Below, piece by piece: positions 44,956 through 53,722 of a DNA stretch of 64,000 bases; position 1 is the stretch's first letter; every line of letters starts with the position of its first letter. Below the pieces are notes generated by a model. That model was given only the letters and a program-made list of their open reading frames with translations. It was not told the origin of the DNA and made no database searches. The position numbers and the translations under genes are program-made. The stretch comes from Mucilaginibacter paludis DSM 18603. Lineage in GTDB: Bacteria > Bacteroidota > Bacteroidia > Sphingobacteriales > Sphingobacteriaceae. The stretch spans positions 2,250,432 to 2,314,431 of the forward strand of contig NZ_CM001403.1 in assembly GCF_000166195.2 (NCBI RefSeq), in the 5' to 3' direction.

Positions 44956-45176
44956 CACAGACTAATACGTGATGATTTCCGAAGAAAATTACATGCTGAT
45001 AATCAATAAATTAAAAAAGACACCATTATAAGATAAGCCTATACCTCATGAAGCTATCTGTTTATAGCAAACAATACAACACCATTTCGCCTATTATTTT
45101 TGTCAATGTCCGGAACTTTCCAAAATCAATATCGCATAAATTATATTTAATTTGCAGCTCCAAAATACTACCTGCT

Positions 45177-45758
45177 ATGTCTGCAAAAGGCCCTCTGTTT
45201 TATACCGATCAGTTATTTGAGAAAACCAGATTTCCGCATCAGGCACATGTTGAAGCCGTGTTTGAAAACTGCACCTTAAAAAGCTGTGATTTTTCGAACG
45301 TTAATTTTTCGGGGAGCGATTTTATCGATACCGCCTTTGAGAGCTGCAATTTCAGCATGGCTAAATTTAACAATACGGGCCTTAAAAACGTTACATTTAA
45401 AGGCTGTAAGTTAACTGGCGTTAACCTGAGCCATTGTAAAGACTTTTTGTTTAGCGCCAACTTTGAAGATTGCATCCTGGATTATTCCTCGTTTCATAAA
45501 AAGAAAAATAAAAAAGCCCGGTTTATCAATTGCTCCATGAAAAGCATCGATTTAACCGAGGCCGACCTTAGCGATTCGGTTTTTCAGAATTGCGATTTAC
45601 TGTTGGCCGAGTTTGAGCGCACCATCCTAACCGGTGCCAACCTAAGCACGGCGTTTAACTTCACCATCGATCCGGAAAAGAATCAGCTGCGCAAAGCAAG
45701 ATTTTCCAGCCACGGCCTGGTTGGCTTATTAGCTAAATATGGTATTGTTGTGGAGTAA
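45177..45758 (+). CDS. Pentapeptide repeat protein
   Basis: 193 residues from the ATG at 45177 (MSAKGPLFYTDQ). The body is a run of A(D/N)LXX-like five-residue repeats: CDFSNVNFSGSDFIDTAFES, CNFSMAKFNNTGLKNVTFKG, CKLTGVNLSHC and later IDLTEADLSDSVFQNCDLLL, giving a right-handed beta-helix. Of the Qnr/YjbI-like type, but whether it protects gyrase cannot be seen. A longer in-frame start at 45048 lacks homology and overlaps the repeat-rich spacer. Confidence 0.88.
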   Translation: MSAKGPLFYTDQLFEKTRFPHQAHVEAVFENCTLKSCDFSNVNFSGSDFIDTAFESCNFSMAKFNNTGLKNVTFKGCKLTGVNLSHCKDFLFSANFEDCILDYSSFHKKKNKKARFINCSMKSIDLTEADLSDSVFQNCDLLLAEFERTILTGANLSTAFNFTIDPEKNQLRKARFSSHGLVGLLAKYGIVVE

Positions 45759-45809
45759 AAGCAGCAGAACGCGATTGCAAATTAACTCAGAACTCCATAC
45801 CAAACAGCA

Positions 45810-46319
45810 TTACCCAGCCTCAGCGCCATTCCGAATCCTGTTAATGATACTTGTTGACGAATACCCTGGAACAAAATCCAATACCTCAACTGCGCCACCG
45901 TTGGCTATCACCTCGGGCGCACCCACTATTTGGGGGATGGTATAATCGCCGCCCTTTACCAAAACGTGTGGCATAATTTGCTGTATGGTAAGCAAGGGCG
46001 TATCCTCATCAAACACAATAATGGCGTCGATAAAAAAGAAAGAAGCCAGCATCATGGCGCGGCTATACTCGTCGTTAATAGGCCGGTTTGTGCCTTTCAG
46101 GCGCTTAACCGAAGCATCAGAGTTAATGGCGACGATCGTTTTAGTCCCCAGGGCGGCAGCTTCCGCCAAGTAAGTAATGTGGCCAAGGTGCACCAAATCA
46201 AAACAACCATTTGTAAAAACAATTTTCTCGCCACCGGCTTTCCAATATTCCACCTGCAATTGAATCGCGGCTGTATCCAATAGTTTTTGTTTAATCAGTT
46301 GTTCTGGCGAAGGCATCAT
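45810..46319 (-). CDS. rfaE2: D-glycero-beta-D-manno-heptose 1-phosphate adenylyltransferase
   Basis: 169 residues. Nucleotidyltransferase with FTNGCFDLVHLGHITYLAEA (the HxGH motif is HLGH), INSDASVKRLKG, and LVKGGDYTIPQIVGAPEVIANGGAVEVLDFVPGYSSTSIINRI. Corresponds to the C-terminal domain of HldE; the kinase domain must be encoded elsewhere. Provides ADP-heptose for LPS inner core synthesis. Confidence 0.94.
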   Translation of the reverse strand: MMPSPEQLIKQKLLDTAAIQLQVEYWKAGGEKIVFTNGCFDLVHLGHITYLAEAAALGTKTIVAINSDASVKRLKGTNRPINDEYSRAMMLASFFFIDAIIVFDEDTPLLTIQQIMPHVLVKGGDYTIPQIVGAPEVIANGGAVEVLDFVPGYSSTSIINRIRNGAEAG

Positions 46320-46521
46320 ACTTACTTTATTTAAACTACAATTTTAAACATATCTGCCGAATGTATCTTCATGGAACGATCAAAAAAGGATGAGAGCGGT
46401 TTTATACGAGTAATTTCTGCAGCAGTTGTCTGTATAGCAAAATGCAAATTCCCTTTTGTAATTTCTTCTTTAATCCACATCCAACAAAAAATACCTATCT
46501 TGCACATTTAGAAGATAAACA

Positions 46522-47736
46522 TTGACATTTCAGGATTTTAATTTTAACGAACCATTGTTCGAAGGTATCCAAAGTATGGGATACACCACGCCTACGCCCA
46601 TCCAGGGAATGGCCATTCCGATCATCTTAGAAGGACACGATTTGATAGCCTGCGCGCAAACAGGAACGGGGAAAACGGCAGCCTATTTACTGCCGGTATT
46701 AGATCATATCAGCCGCAAAACCAAGCCCAAAATCAATACCCTGATATTGGCGCCCACCCGCGAACTGGCCCAGCAGATAGACCAGCAGATACAGGGGCTT
46801 GCCTATTTTACGGGCGTAACCTCGGTAGCCATATTTGGCGGCGGCGATGGCAGCGTTTATGAGCAGCAGCGCAAGGCTATACAACACCATGCCAATATAT
46901 TGATTGCAACACCCGGAAGGTTTTTGGCGCACCTGGCATCGGGCGTTTTAAAACTGGACGACCTGCAGCACTTGATTTTAGATGAGGCCGACCGGATGCT
47001 GGATATGGGCTTTATGGATGATATTATGCGCATTATTAGCTTTTTGCCAAAAAAAAGGCAAACGTTATTATTCTCGGCCACCATGCCGGGGCGCATCCGC
47101 AAACTGGCTGGCTCTATTCTGAATAATCCGCAGCAAATCAATATTGCGCTGTCTCAACCTGCTGTAGGTATTGATCAGCAGATCTATAAGGTTTACGATA
47201 ACCAGAAAACCGCTTTAACCGAAATGCTGCTGAAAGACGCGGCTTATACCAGCGTAATCATCTTTGCTTCAACCAAAGAAAAAGTAAAAGAGGTTTACAA
47301 AGTGTTGGGTAAACTAAAAGTTAAGGTTGAAGCTTTTCACTCCGACCTGAAACAAGCCGAACGCGAAGAAATTTTACTGCAATTTAAAAACCGGAAGCTA
47401 CAGGTATTGATAGGCACCGATGTACTTTCACGCGGTATAGATGTAGAAGGCATTGACCTGGTGATTAACTACGATGTACCAGGTGACCCGGAAGATTATA
47501 TCCACCGGATAGGACGTACAGCCCGCGCGGCAACAACCGGAACTGCCATTACCTTTGTAAACGAACGCGACCAACGCAAGCTGATCAACATAGAATCGTT
47601 AATAGGCCGGGAGATTAAAGTAAGCGAACTACCTGCCGAATTGGGCGAACCGCCGGTTTTTAAACCTGTTGGAAGTGGCGGTGGTAGCGGAGGCGGGGGC
47701 TACAAGAAAAAGAAAAACTTTAAGCGAAAAAAATAA
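46522..47736 (+). CDS. rhlE: DEAD-box RNA helicase, RhlE-like
   Basis: 404 residues from a TTG start (MTFQDFNFNEPLFEGIQSMGY matches the family N-terminus). Q motif TTPTPIQ, Walker A AQTGTGKT near 55, PTRELAQQ, DEAD motif at LDEADRMLDMGFMDD, SAT, then TDVLSRGIDVEGID and HRIGRTARA in domain 2. The C-terminus is a Gly-rich then Lys-rich tail (GGGSGGGGYKKKKNFKRKK) likely to bind RNA. First gene of a three-gene operon with one-base overlap to the next gene. Confidence 0.95.
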   Translation: MTFQDFNFNEPLFEGIQSMGYTTPTPIQGMAIPIILEGHDLIACAQTGTGKTAAYLLPVLDHISRKTKPKINTLILAPTRELAQQIDQQIQGLAYFTGVTSVAIFGGGDGSVYEQQRKAIQHHANILIATPGRFLAHLASGVLKLDDLQHLILDEADRMLDMGFMDDIMRIISFLPKKRQTLLFSATMPGRIRKLAGSILNNPQQINIALSQPAVGIDQQIYKVYDNQKTALTEMLLKDAAYTSVIIFASTKEKVKEVYKVLGKLKVKVEAFHSDLKQAEREEILLQFKNRKLQVLIGTDVLSRGIDVEGIDLVINYDVPGDPEDYIHRIGRTARAATTGTAITFVNERDQRKLINIESLIGREIKVSELPAELGEPPVFKPVGSGGGSGGGGYKKKKNFKRKK

Positions 47737-49514
47737 TGCGCAGGGGCTTGCGGATCAAATGGTACACTGTACTGGCAACGGTTATATTAGCCTTTGCCAT
47801 AACGTTTGCCCATGCGCAGGCCCCCAATACAGCCGCTGAAATTAATACTGATATCATAGCCCGCAAATGCATCAGGCTAATTAACCAGCATCAAACTGAT
47901 AGTGCTTACGCTTTAACCGGCGAAGCATTTCAGAAGTTGATGACGCTTGAGCAATGGAAAGCATTCAACCAGAATCAACTGGCCGCATTACTTCCGTTTA
48001 AAGATGTTATTTTTAAAGGTAGCGATGCCCCGGTAAACCATTATAAGCTGGAAGGCAAAATGGCCCTGCAATTGAATATCAGCCTGGACGACCATAACAA
48101 AATAGCCGATTTTAACTTTGTATCTTATCAGGACGAAATAAAACCGGCAAACATGTCGGAAGATGAGAAGCAAACCGACCTGATTGCCATGAAGGTTCTG
48201 TCTTTTTTAAATGCTAAACAAGCCGACAGCGCTTATGTACTTGCCGGAGAAGCTTTCAAAAGCAAGATAGACCTGCCTACCTGGCACGATATTACCGAAA
48301 AGCAACTTTATCCTTTATTACCTTTACAGAAGCCTGTATTTGTAGGTAGCCTAAATGGCGTTAATAAATACAAGCTCGACCAACTACAGCTTATTATTGG
48401 TTTGGATGAAACCGGAAAATTTGCAACCCTGGCTATACAGGCCTATCACGAGGATGCAAAAAAAAGCATTAAAGCCGCTACCGACAATCACTTACATTCC
48501 AAATTAGACAGCCTGGTTAACCACTGGCTATCACATTACATTCAAACCAAGGGTAATGTAGGCTTAAGCGCAGCTGTATATTACAAGGGCCTGGATCATT
48601 ATTACAATTACGGCGAAACCGCCAGCGGCAATCATCAACTCCCCGACCGGCATACTTTATACGAGATTGGCTCTATCACCAAAACGTTTACCGCTACATT
48701 GCTGGCAAAAGCCGTAACACAAGGCCTGGTTACTTTAGATACGCGCATCACCAAATTTTTACCCGATTCTGTAGCAGCTAACCCATATATCAAACTGATC
48801 ACGCTCAAGCAGTTGGCTAACCATACTTCGGGCCTGCCCAGGATGCCCGATAATATTGATGCCACCATAACCAACCTGAGGCAACCGTACGAAAACTACG
48901 ATGTGCCGCACCTGCTTGCTTACCTTAAAAGCTATAAAGCCACCCGCGGCGTAGGCGTTAAGTACGAATATAGCAACTTGGGCGCAGGCTTGCTCGGGGT
49001 TATACTGGAGAAAATTTACCATAAACCATACGCAGAGCTTGTAAAATTATATATTACGCAACCTTTGTTACTACGTGAAACTAAAATAGATTTAACTGCA
49101 ACCGATACAAAACGCCTGGCACAAGGGTACGATATGGCCAACAACCCGGCGGCTTTATGGATACAAAACGCCACCCAAGCGGCGGGTGCCATTAAATCTA
49201 CTGCTTTCGATTTATTGCAATATGGCAAAAAGCAATTTCAACTACTTAACAACCCGCTGTTGCCCATCCTAAAACTAACGCACCAGCCTACTTTTGATGA
49301 TGGTATTAACAGAGTAGGCTTGGGCTGGCATTATTTAAAGGATGATAAGGACCCGGTGATACAGCATACAGGCGGCACAGGCGGATATCGCACCGCCATA
49401 TGCGTTAACTTAAAAAGAAACATGGTAGTGGTACTGTTAACCAATAATGCTACCACTGGCGACTCGTTAGGATTGGAATTAATGGCCGCCTTGGAAAAAG
49501 CTTTACCCAAATGA
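47736..49514 (+). CDS. Secreted serine beta-lactamase-fold hydrolase with two N-terminal DUF3887 domains
   Basis: 592 residues. Signal peptide 1-28 (ends AHAQ). Two tandem repeats of a DUF3887-like domain at about 35-140 (CIRLINQHQTDSAYALTGEAFQKLM) and 150-240 (VLSFLNAKQADSAYVLAGEAFKSKI). The class C beta-lactamase/PBP4*-like domain covers 250-590: SITK near 310 (catalytic Ser and Lys), YSNLG near 412, and HTGGTGGYR near 548 in place of the KTG motif. Probably a periplasmic esterase or peptidase rather than a resistance enzyme. Start overlaps the helicase stop (TAATG). Confidence 0.88.
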   Translation: MRRGLRIKWYTVLATVILAFAITFAHAQAPNTAAEINTDIIARKCIRLINQHQTDSAYALTGEAFQKLMTLEQWKAFNQNQLAALLPFKDVIFKGSDAPVNHYKLEGKMALQLNISLDDHNKIADFNFVSYQDEIKPANMSEDEKQTDLIAMKVLSFLNAKQADSAYVLAGEAFKSKIDLPTWHDITEKQLYPLLPLQKPVFVGSLNGVNKYKLDQLQLIIGLDETGKFATLAIQAYHEDAKKSIKAATDNHLHSKLDSLVNHWLSHYIQTKGNVGLSAAVYYKGLDHYYNYGETASGNHQLPDRHTLYEIGSITKTFTATLLAKAVTQGLVTLDTRITKFLPDSVAANPYIKLITLKQLANHTSGLPRMPDNIDATITNLRQPYENYDVPHLLAYLKSYKATRGVGVKYEYSNLGAGLLGVILEKIYHKPYAELVKLYITQPLLLRETKIDLTATDTKRLAQGYDMANNPAALWIQNATQAAGAIKSTAFDLLQYGKKQFQLLNNPLLPILKLTHQPTFDDGINRVGLGWHYLKDDKDPVIQHTGGTGGYRTAICVNLKRNMVVVLLTNNATTGDSLGLELMAALEKALPK

Positions 49515-50236
49515 GCAGCAACACCATTTACATTTTTATACTTTTTTGCTTAAGTTGCACAACCGTTGCCGCACAAAACAACGAGCTTAAAGCTGATTGT
49601 ATCAGGTTTAACCAACTCAATACCGCCATCCGCGATGGTAAAATCAAGAAGCCGGAAGCCAAAACACAATTTCAAAACCTGATGATAGCGCTGAAAGCCC
49701 ATAGCAACCAAATAAATGATACCAACGAATGGGTTTTCCCGGTGCAGGGATATAATTACAGGGCAGCCGGCGGAATTGCCGGAAATGGATATGCTGACAG
49801 AAGCTATACTTATTTTGATGGCAATAAACACCTGGCTCACCCTGCGCATGATCTGTTTATTACCGACCGCAACCAGGATTGTATAGATGATAAAACCCAT
49901 CAGCCGGTTAATATTTTGGCCGTTGCCGATGGCGTGGTCATAGCCTGTAGTAACGAATGGGAAATCAACAGTACCCTGCGCGGCGGAAGATACATCTGGA
50001 TCTATCACCCAAGGCAAAATATATTAACCTATTACGCGCATAACCGTGAGCTTTTTGTTACACCGGGTGATGTGGTTAAAAAAGGCGATAAAATAGCTGA
50101 GATGGGGCGTACAGGATATAACGCCTATAAAAAAAGGTCGCCAACTCATCTGCATTTTTCGGCTTATCATTTAATAGATAATTTGCCGGTTGCCTATAAT
50201 TGTTATGCCGATTTAGTTAAAACTTATAAAAGGTAA
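49511..50236 (+). CDS. Secreted M23 family metallopeptidase
   Basis: 241 residues. Signal peptide 1-21 (LSCTTVAAQ). The LytM/M23 domain shows LAHPAHDLFI (His and Asp zinc ligands), VADGVVIACSNEW, YIWIYHPRQNILTYYAHN and the HLHFS motif near 218. Cleaves peptidoglycan cross-bridges or cross-links. It overlaps the preceding serine hydrolase gene by 4 bp (ATGA), suggesting coupled production of two periplasmic enzymes. Confidence 0.88.
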   Translation: MSSNTIYIFILFCLSCTTVAAQNNELKADCIRFNQLNTAIRDGKIKKPEAKTQFQNLMIALKAHSNQINDTNEWVFPVQGYNYRAAGGIAGNGYADRSYTYFDGNKHLAHPAHDLFITDRNQDCIDDKTHQPVNILAVADGVVIACSNEWEINSTLRGGRYIWIYHPRQNILTYYAHNRELFVTPGDVVKKGDKIAEMGRTGYNAYKKRSPTHLHFSAYHLIDNLPVAYNCYADLVKTYKR

Positions 50237-50319
50237 ACGTTGTTTTTGTGGGCCTACAATTTTTATTTTGTCAATAATTGATTGTCAATACGTGTATTAT
50301 TGCGTTAATCATCAGTATT

Positions 50320-50632
50320 CTTAATTTAGAACATCGGCACGCTCAGTCGCCGCGTGAAGGGCTGTTACGTTATTCACCTGTTGTTTGTTTTTGGTGTGAA
50401 TGATTGCTAACGCAATTTGTCTTGACACAAAAGTAACCAATACCGACCGAAGGGAGCTCATGAACACCGAAAAAAACAAACAACAGGTGAATAACGTCAA
50501 GACTGCCCGATCCTTCCGCCCACAGGCCAGCTCCCGGCCCGGCGTGCAGTCTGGCCTCTGCGCACTTTGCCGGTGCTCCAGGGAGATCACGGAGGTTCAA
50601 AACGTCATCGCTATTTTTTTCGACTGGACGGA
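50320..50632 (-). repeat. Dispersed structured repeat, copy 7, inverted, long version
   Basis: Minus-strand copy with an enlarged centre: arms GTTATTCACCTGTTGTTTG (from 50369) and CAAACAACAGGTGAATAAC (to 50495) enclose the TTGTCTTGACACAAAAG core. Contains CCGGCCCGGCGTGCAGTC. Fills most of the 483-bp gap between the M23 and DUF4846 genes; no gene is seen in the rest. Confidence 0.82.
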
Positions 50633-50719
50633 TCTATTACTATGAAAATATAGAACATCGATAATCATAGGCCCTAATACCGTTCTTTCTTTTGTTTTAA
50701 TAAAACTATCTTTAACTAT

Positions 50720-51472
50720 ATGAAAGCCCTGCTATTAACATTATTGCTCCTGCTCAACCCGGCACCCGATAACATTATCAGCCGGTTTACAACGCCGGCC
50801 GGTTATCAAAGTGTAGCCGCTCAACCAGGTAGCTTTGCCGCTTATCTGCAAGGGCTTCCGCTTAAACCTGCCGGTACACCCACCAAAACCTACCGGGGAA
50901 CAATAGCCGCTACCAATGCCTATACCGCGGCTGTAATTGATTTGAGTTTAGGGAAGCAGGATTTACAGCAATGCGCCGATGCGGTAATGCGCCTTAGAGG
51001 CGAATACTTGTACCATCAAAACAACTATAGCGCTATCTCGTTTAAATTTACCAGCGGTTTTAAATGCGATTTTGTTCATTATGCCAATGGGTACAGGTAT
51101 AAAAACGACAGGTGGGTTTTATCAGGAAAAAAGGACTATAGCTATCCTAATTTTTTACGGTACATGAACCTGGTTTTTTCTTACGGCGGAACGCTCTCTT
51201 TAGAAAAAGAACTTCAGAAAGTAAATACCGAAAAGGATTTAAAGGCCGGCGATGTATTTATCCATGGCGGATCGCCGGGGCACTGTTTTATTGTGATGAA
51301 CGTTGCCGAAAACAGCGCACATCATAAGATATTTATGCTGGCGCAAAGCTATATGCCCGCGCAGGATATCCAGATTCTAAAATACGAAACAGCATGGTTT
51401 AGTTTGGATAAACCTGTTAGTATACCTTACGGCGAATTAATTGATATACGTTATTTAAGAAAATTTGACTAA
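50720..51472 (+). CDS. DUF4846 domain protein
   Basis: 250 residues. A short hydrophobic start (MKALLLTLLLLLNPA) suggests a signal peptide. The body matches DUF4846 as I know it: YQGTI-like TYRGTIAATNAYTAAVIDL, QCADAVMRLRGEYLYHQNNY, FLRYMNLVFSYGGTLSLEKEL, AGDVFIHGGSPGHCFIVMNV and LAQSYMPAQDIQIL. Conserved Cys and His (GSPGHC) look like a catalytic pair of a papain/NlpC-like fold, but this is a guess. Convergent with the desaturase gene. Confidence 0.85.
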   Translation: MKALLLTLLLLLNPAPDNIISRFTTPAGYQSVAAQPGSFAAYLQGLPLKPAGTPTKTYRGTIAATNAYTAAVIDLSLGKQDLQQCADAVMRLRGEYLYHQNNYSAISFKFTSGFKCDFVHYANGYRYKNDRWVLSGKKDYSYPNFLRYMNLVFSYGGTLSLEKELQKVNTEKDLKAGDVFIHGGSPGHCFIVMNVAENSAHHKIFMLAQSYMPAQDIQILKYETAWFSLDKPVSIPYGELIDIRYLRKFD

Positions 51473-51484
51473 AGCTAAACCGTA

Positions 51485-52468
51485 CTATACTGCTATCCAG
51501 CTAAATTTATAATCCAATCCCGGATTTTTCATTCTTTCGGCAACACGTAGCAAACGTTCGGGTAATTTAACAATATAATCACGTGCCTTTTCTCCAGATT
51601 CGGTTAAGTCGGTGGCGCTTTCAATATGCCAGTCTTCAATCAGTTCCTTCAAAATATCAACGTAATCAACAGCGGTATATACCCCAAGGCGTTGTGCGGC
51701 ATCAGTAAAATGGCCAAATGTTTGGCCTATTTTGGTACCCAGCTCACGTAAAAAGTGTGCGGGCATTACAATTTTTTTACGCATCATATCCTCAAAAGCC
51801 AGCATAGCTTCGTTGGCGTCAACTTCAAATATCTTACTAATAAAATGTTTGTACGCTTTGGCATGGCGCGCCTCGTCGGCAGCTATTACTCCACACATTC
51901 TTGACAGTAAGGTGTCGCCATCCTTTTTTGCAAGGCTCGCTACCCGGCGGTGGCTCACATTGGTAGCCAGTTCCTGGAATGAGGTGTAAATAAAGTTACG
52001 GTAGGGATCAGCTCCTGTACCGATATCAAAACCATCGGCTATTAAGTACTGGGTTGATATTTCCATTTTGCGCATATCAACACGGCCGGTTAAATAAAGA
52101 TATTTATTAAGCAGATCGCCATGACGGTTTTCTTCGGCAGTCCAATGGCGCGTCCACTTCATCCATCCGCCTTCTTCGTCTTTTGATACAGCGTCAACCA
52201 TCATTAACCATGATTCATAAGTAGGCAAAGCCTCTTCTGTAATGGTATCGCCAATTAAAACTGCAAGCAAATCATAAGACAGGCCACTGGCGTTTTCGCG
52301 CAGATCCCTAACGTCCGAAAAAAAAGTATCTTTTGTGGAATCAGGCAAAAAATCAGATGGTTGCCATATATCGTCAATGGGCTTTAAAAAGTCGAACATC
52401 TTCTCAAGCATATACTTCTCGATGTGTCGCATTACTTCTCTACGCTGCTCTACCAAAAAATTCATCAT
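51485..52468 (-). CDS. Acyl-ACP desaturase (stearoyl-ACP type)
   Basis: 327 residues. Diiron desaturase motifs EENRHG near 131 and DEARHAKAY near 218 supply the two carboxylate-His sets, with SFQELATNVSHRR between. Uses reduced ferredoxin and O2 to put a double bond into an acyl chain bound to ACP, adjusting membrane fluidity. A TAACTTTG -7 box lies at 52483-52490 on the minus strand, only 15 bp from the start codon. Confidence 0.93.
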   Translation of the reverse strand: MMNFLVEQRREVMRHIEKYMLEKMFDFLKPIDDIWQPSDFLPDSTKDTFFSDVRDLRENASGLSYDLLAVLIGDTITEEALPTYESWLMMVDAVSKDEEGGWMKWTRHWTAEENRHGDLLNKYLYLTGRVDMRKMEISTQYLIADGFDIGTGADPYRNFIYTSFQELATNVSHRRVASLAKKDGDTLLSRMCGVIAADEARHAKAYKHFISKIFEVDANEAMLAFEDMMRKKIVMPAHFLRELGTKIGQTFGHFTDAAQRLGVYTAVDYVDILKELIEDWHIESATDLTESGEKARDYIVKLPERLLRVAERMKNPGLDYKFSWIAV

Positions 52469-52482
52469 GTTATATTAATGAA

Positions 52483-52490
52483 CAAAGTTA
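52483..52490 (-). promoter_or_regulatory. -7 promoter box of the desaturase gene
   Basis: TAACTTTG on the minus strand fits TAnnTTTG; the resulting leader would be under 15 nt. No exact -33 TTTG. Confidence 0.4.
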
Positions 52491-52526
52491 ATCATTAAAC
52501 CCAATTTCATACTATTTATAATGGTT

Positions 52527-53663
52527 TTAATTAGTATAGCCTATAGCATCGCGCATACAATCTGGCAAGTTATCTAATGACGGCTTTCCGTCAAAAATAG
52601 AAAAATTGCTATTGTACTCCCAAAGCATGCCTGGTATGTTTAAAGCTTTAAGCGTAGTGCGCATTGCTTTTATATACCTGCAGCGGCTATATTGATCGGC
52701 ATATTTATTATAAACACCATATTCGGTACAAACCACCGGCACTTTATATCGATCAGCCCAGGGCTTTACATAGCCTTTTAGTTTATCCATAAGTGATGCT
52801 TCGTTACCATCATTACGATATTTATAATAATTTGTTTCGCCCCAGGTATTTTTAGCGCGGGGGTTTAGTGCAGGAAACTTTTCCTCATTATATGGAAAAC
52901 TCACCCCAGTTGTAGCTACCTGGTCTCCCACCCACAATGCACCCTGATGAGTAAAAAAGAAGGGTTCGTAAAAATGGAAACAATATATAATGTTCTCATC
53001 AGCCAGGCGTACAAAGCGGCTCAACTCGTAAATGCTGTTATAGTTTGAAGCACCTACCAACAAAGTTCTCTTTTTATCAATTTTGCGTATACCGGTTACA
53101 ATATTGTAAGCAGCATCTTTCCAAATCGCATCGTCCACGGTTGGTTCATTATAAATCTCAAAAAACAAGCGGTCTGCACGTTCTTTGATATATATTTTAG
53201 CCATTTTTTGCCAAAAATCCGTTATTTTAAGGGTTTCAGCTTGGTAATTCTCATTTGTTAAATTACCGTAATGGTAGTCTATAACCAGGTTAAAACCATA
53301 CTTCTTACATAAAGCCAGCACCTTGTTTATACGCAGCAACACACTATCAAGCGGCACATTGTTACGCTCAAAATGGGTAAATGCCACCGGCAACCTGATT
53401 GATTTAAAACCCAGGGTTTTTAACAGTTTAAAATCGTGCTCGGTTATGCTCGTATCTTGCAAAATATGGCTATCCCAGGTTTGCTCCAACCACGACAGGT
53501 TAATGCCCGGGCCTAAACTCTGAGCTTTTTTGAACAATAAAACATCTGCCGGCACTGTTGTTGGTTTAGTTTTTGCCATTATATGCATGGGGATGCATGA
53601 TAACTGAAATAAGCAGGAGATAATTACTACCCAATTATACCGATAAGTTCCTACAGCTATCAT
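52527..53663 (-). CDS. Secreted GH5-type endoglucanase
   Basis: 378 residues. Hydrophobic signal region at 8-30 (WVVIISCLFQLSCIPMHIMA). GH5 barrel: GINLSWLEQTWDS, LGFKSIRLPVAFTHFE, NLVIDYHYG, FEIYNEPT near 173 (acid/base Glu) and VVCTEYGVYN near 317 (nucleophile Glu). Divergent from the exopolysaccharide operon starting 60 bp away at 53723, a position that matches BcsZ/BglX-type cellulases in cellulose synthesis operons, where the enzyme trims or releases nascent glucan. Confidence 0.9.
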   Translation of the reverse strand: MIAVGTYRYNWVVIISCLFQLSCIPMHIMAKTKPTTVPADVLLFKKAQSLGPGINLSWLEQTWDSHILQDTSITEHDFKLLKTLGFKSIRLPVAFTHFERNNVPLDSVLLRINKVLALCKKYGFNLVIDYHYGNLTNENYQAETLKITDFWQKMAKIYIKERADRLFFEIYNEPTVDDAIWKDAAYNIVTGIRKIDKKRTLLVGASNYNSIYELSRFVRLADENIIYCFHFYEPFFFTHQGALWVGDQVATTGVSFPYNEEKFPALNPRAKNTWGETNYYKYRNDGNEASLMDKLKGYVKPWADRYKVPVVCTEYGVYNKYADQYSRCRYIKAMRTTLKALNIPGMLWEYNSNFSIFDGKPSLDNLPDCMRDAIGYTN

Positions 53664-53722
53664 CGTTATTTTTGTATTTTTAAAACAGTTTAATTTTTTA
53701 ACTCAATTAACTAATATATTTA

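Noticed and set aside
47736..49514. Beta-lactamase resistance gene
   Set aside because: The KTG motif is replaced by HTGGTGG and the protein has large N-terminal DUF3887 domains, which fits esterase/peptidase relatives better.
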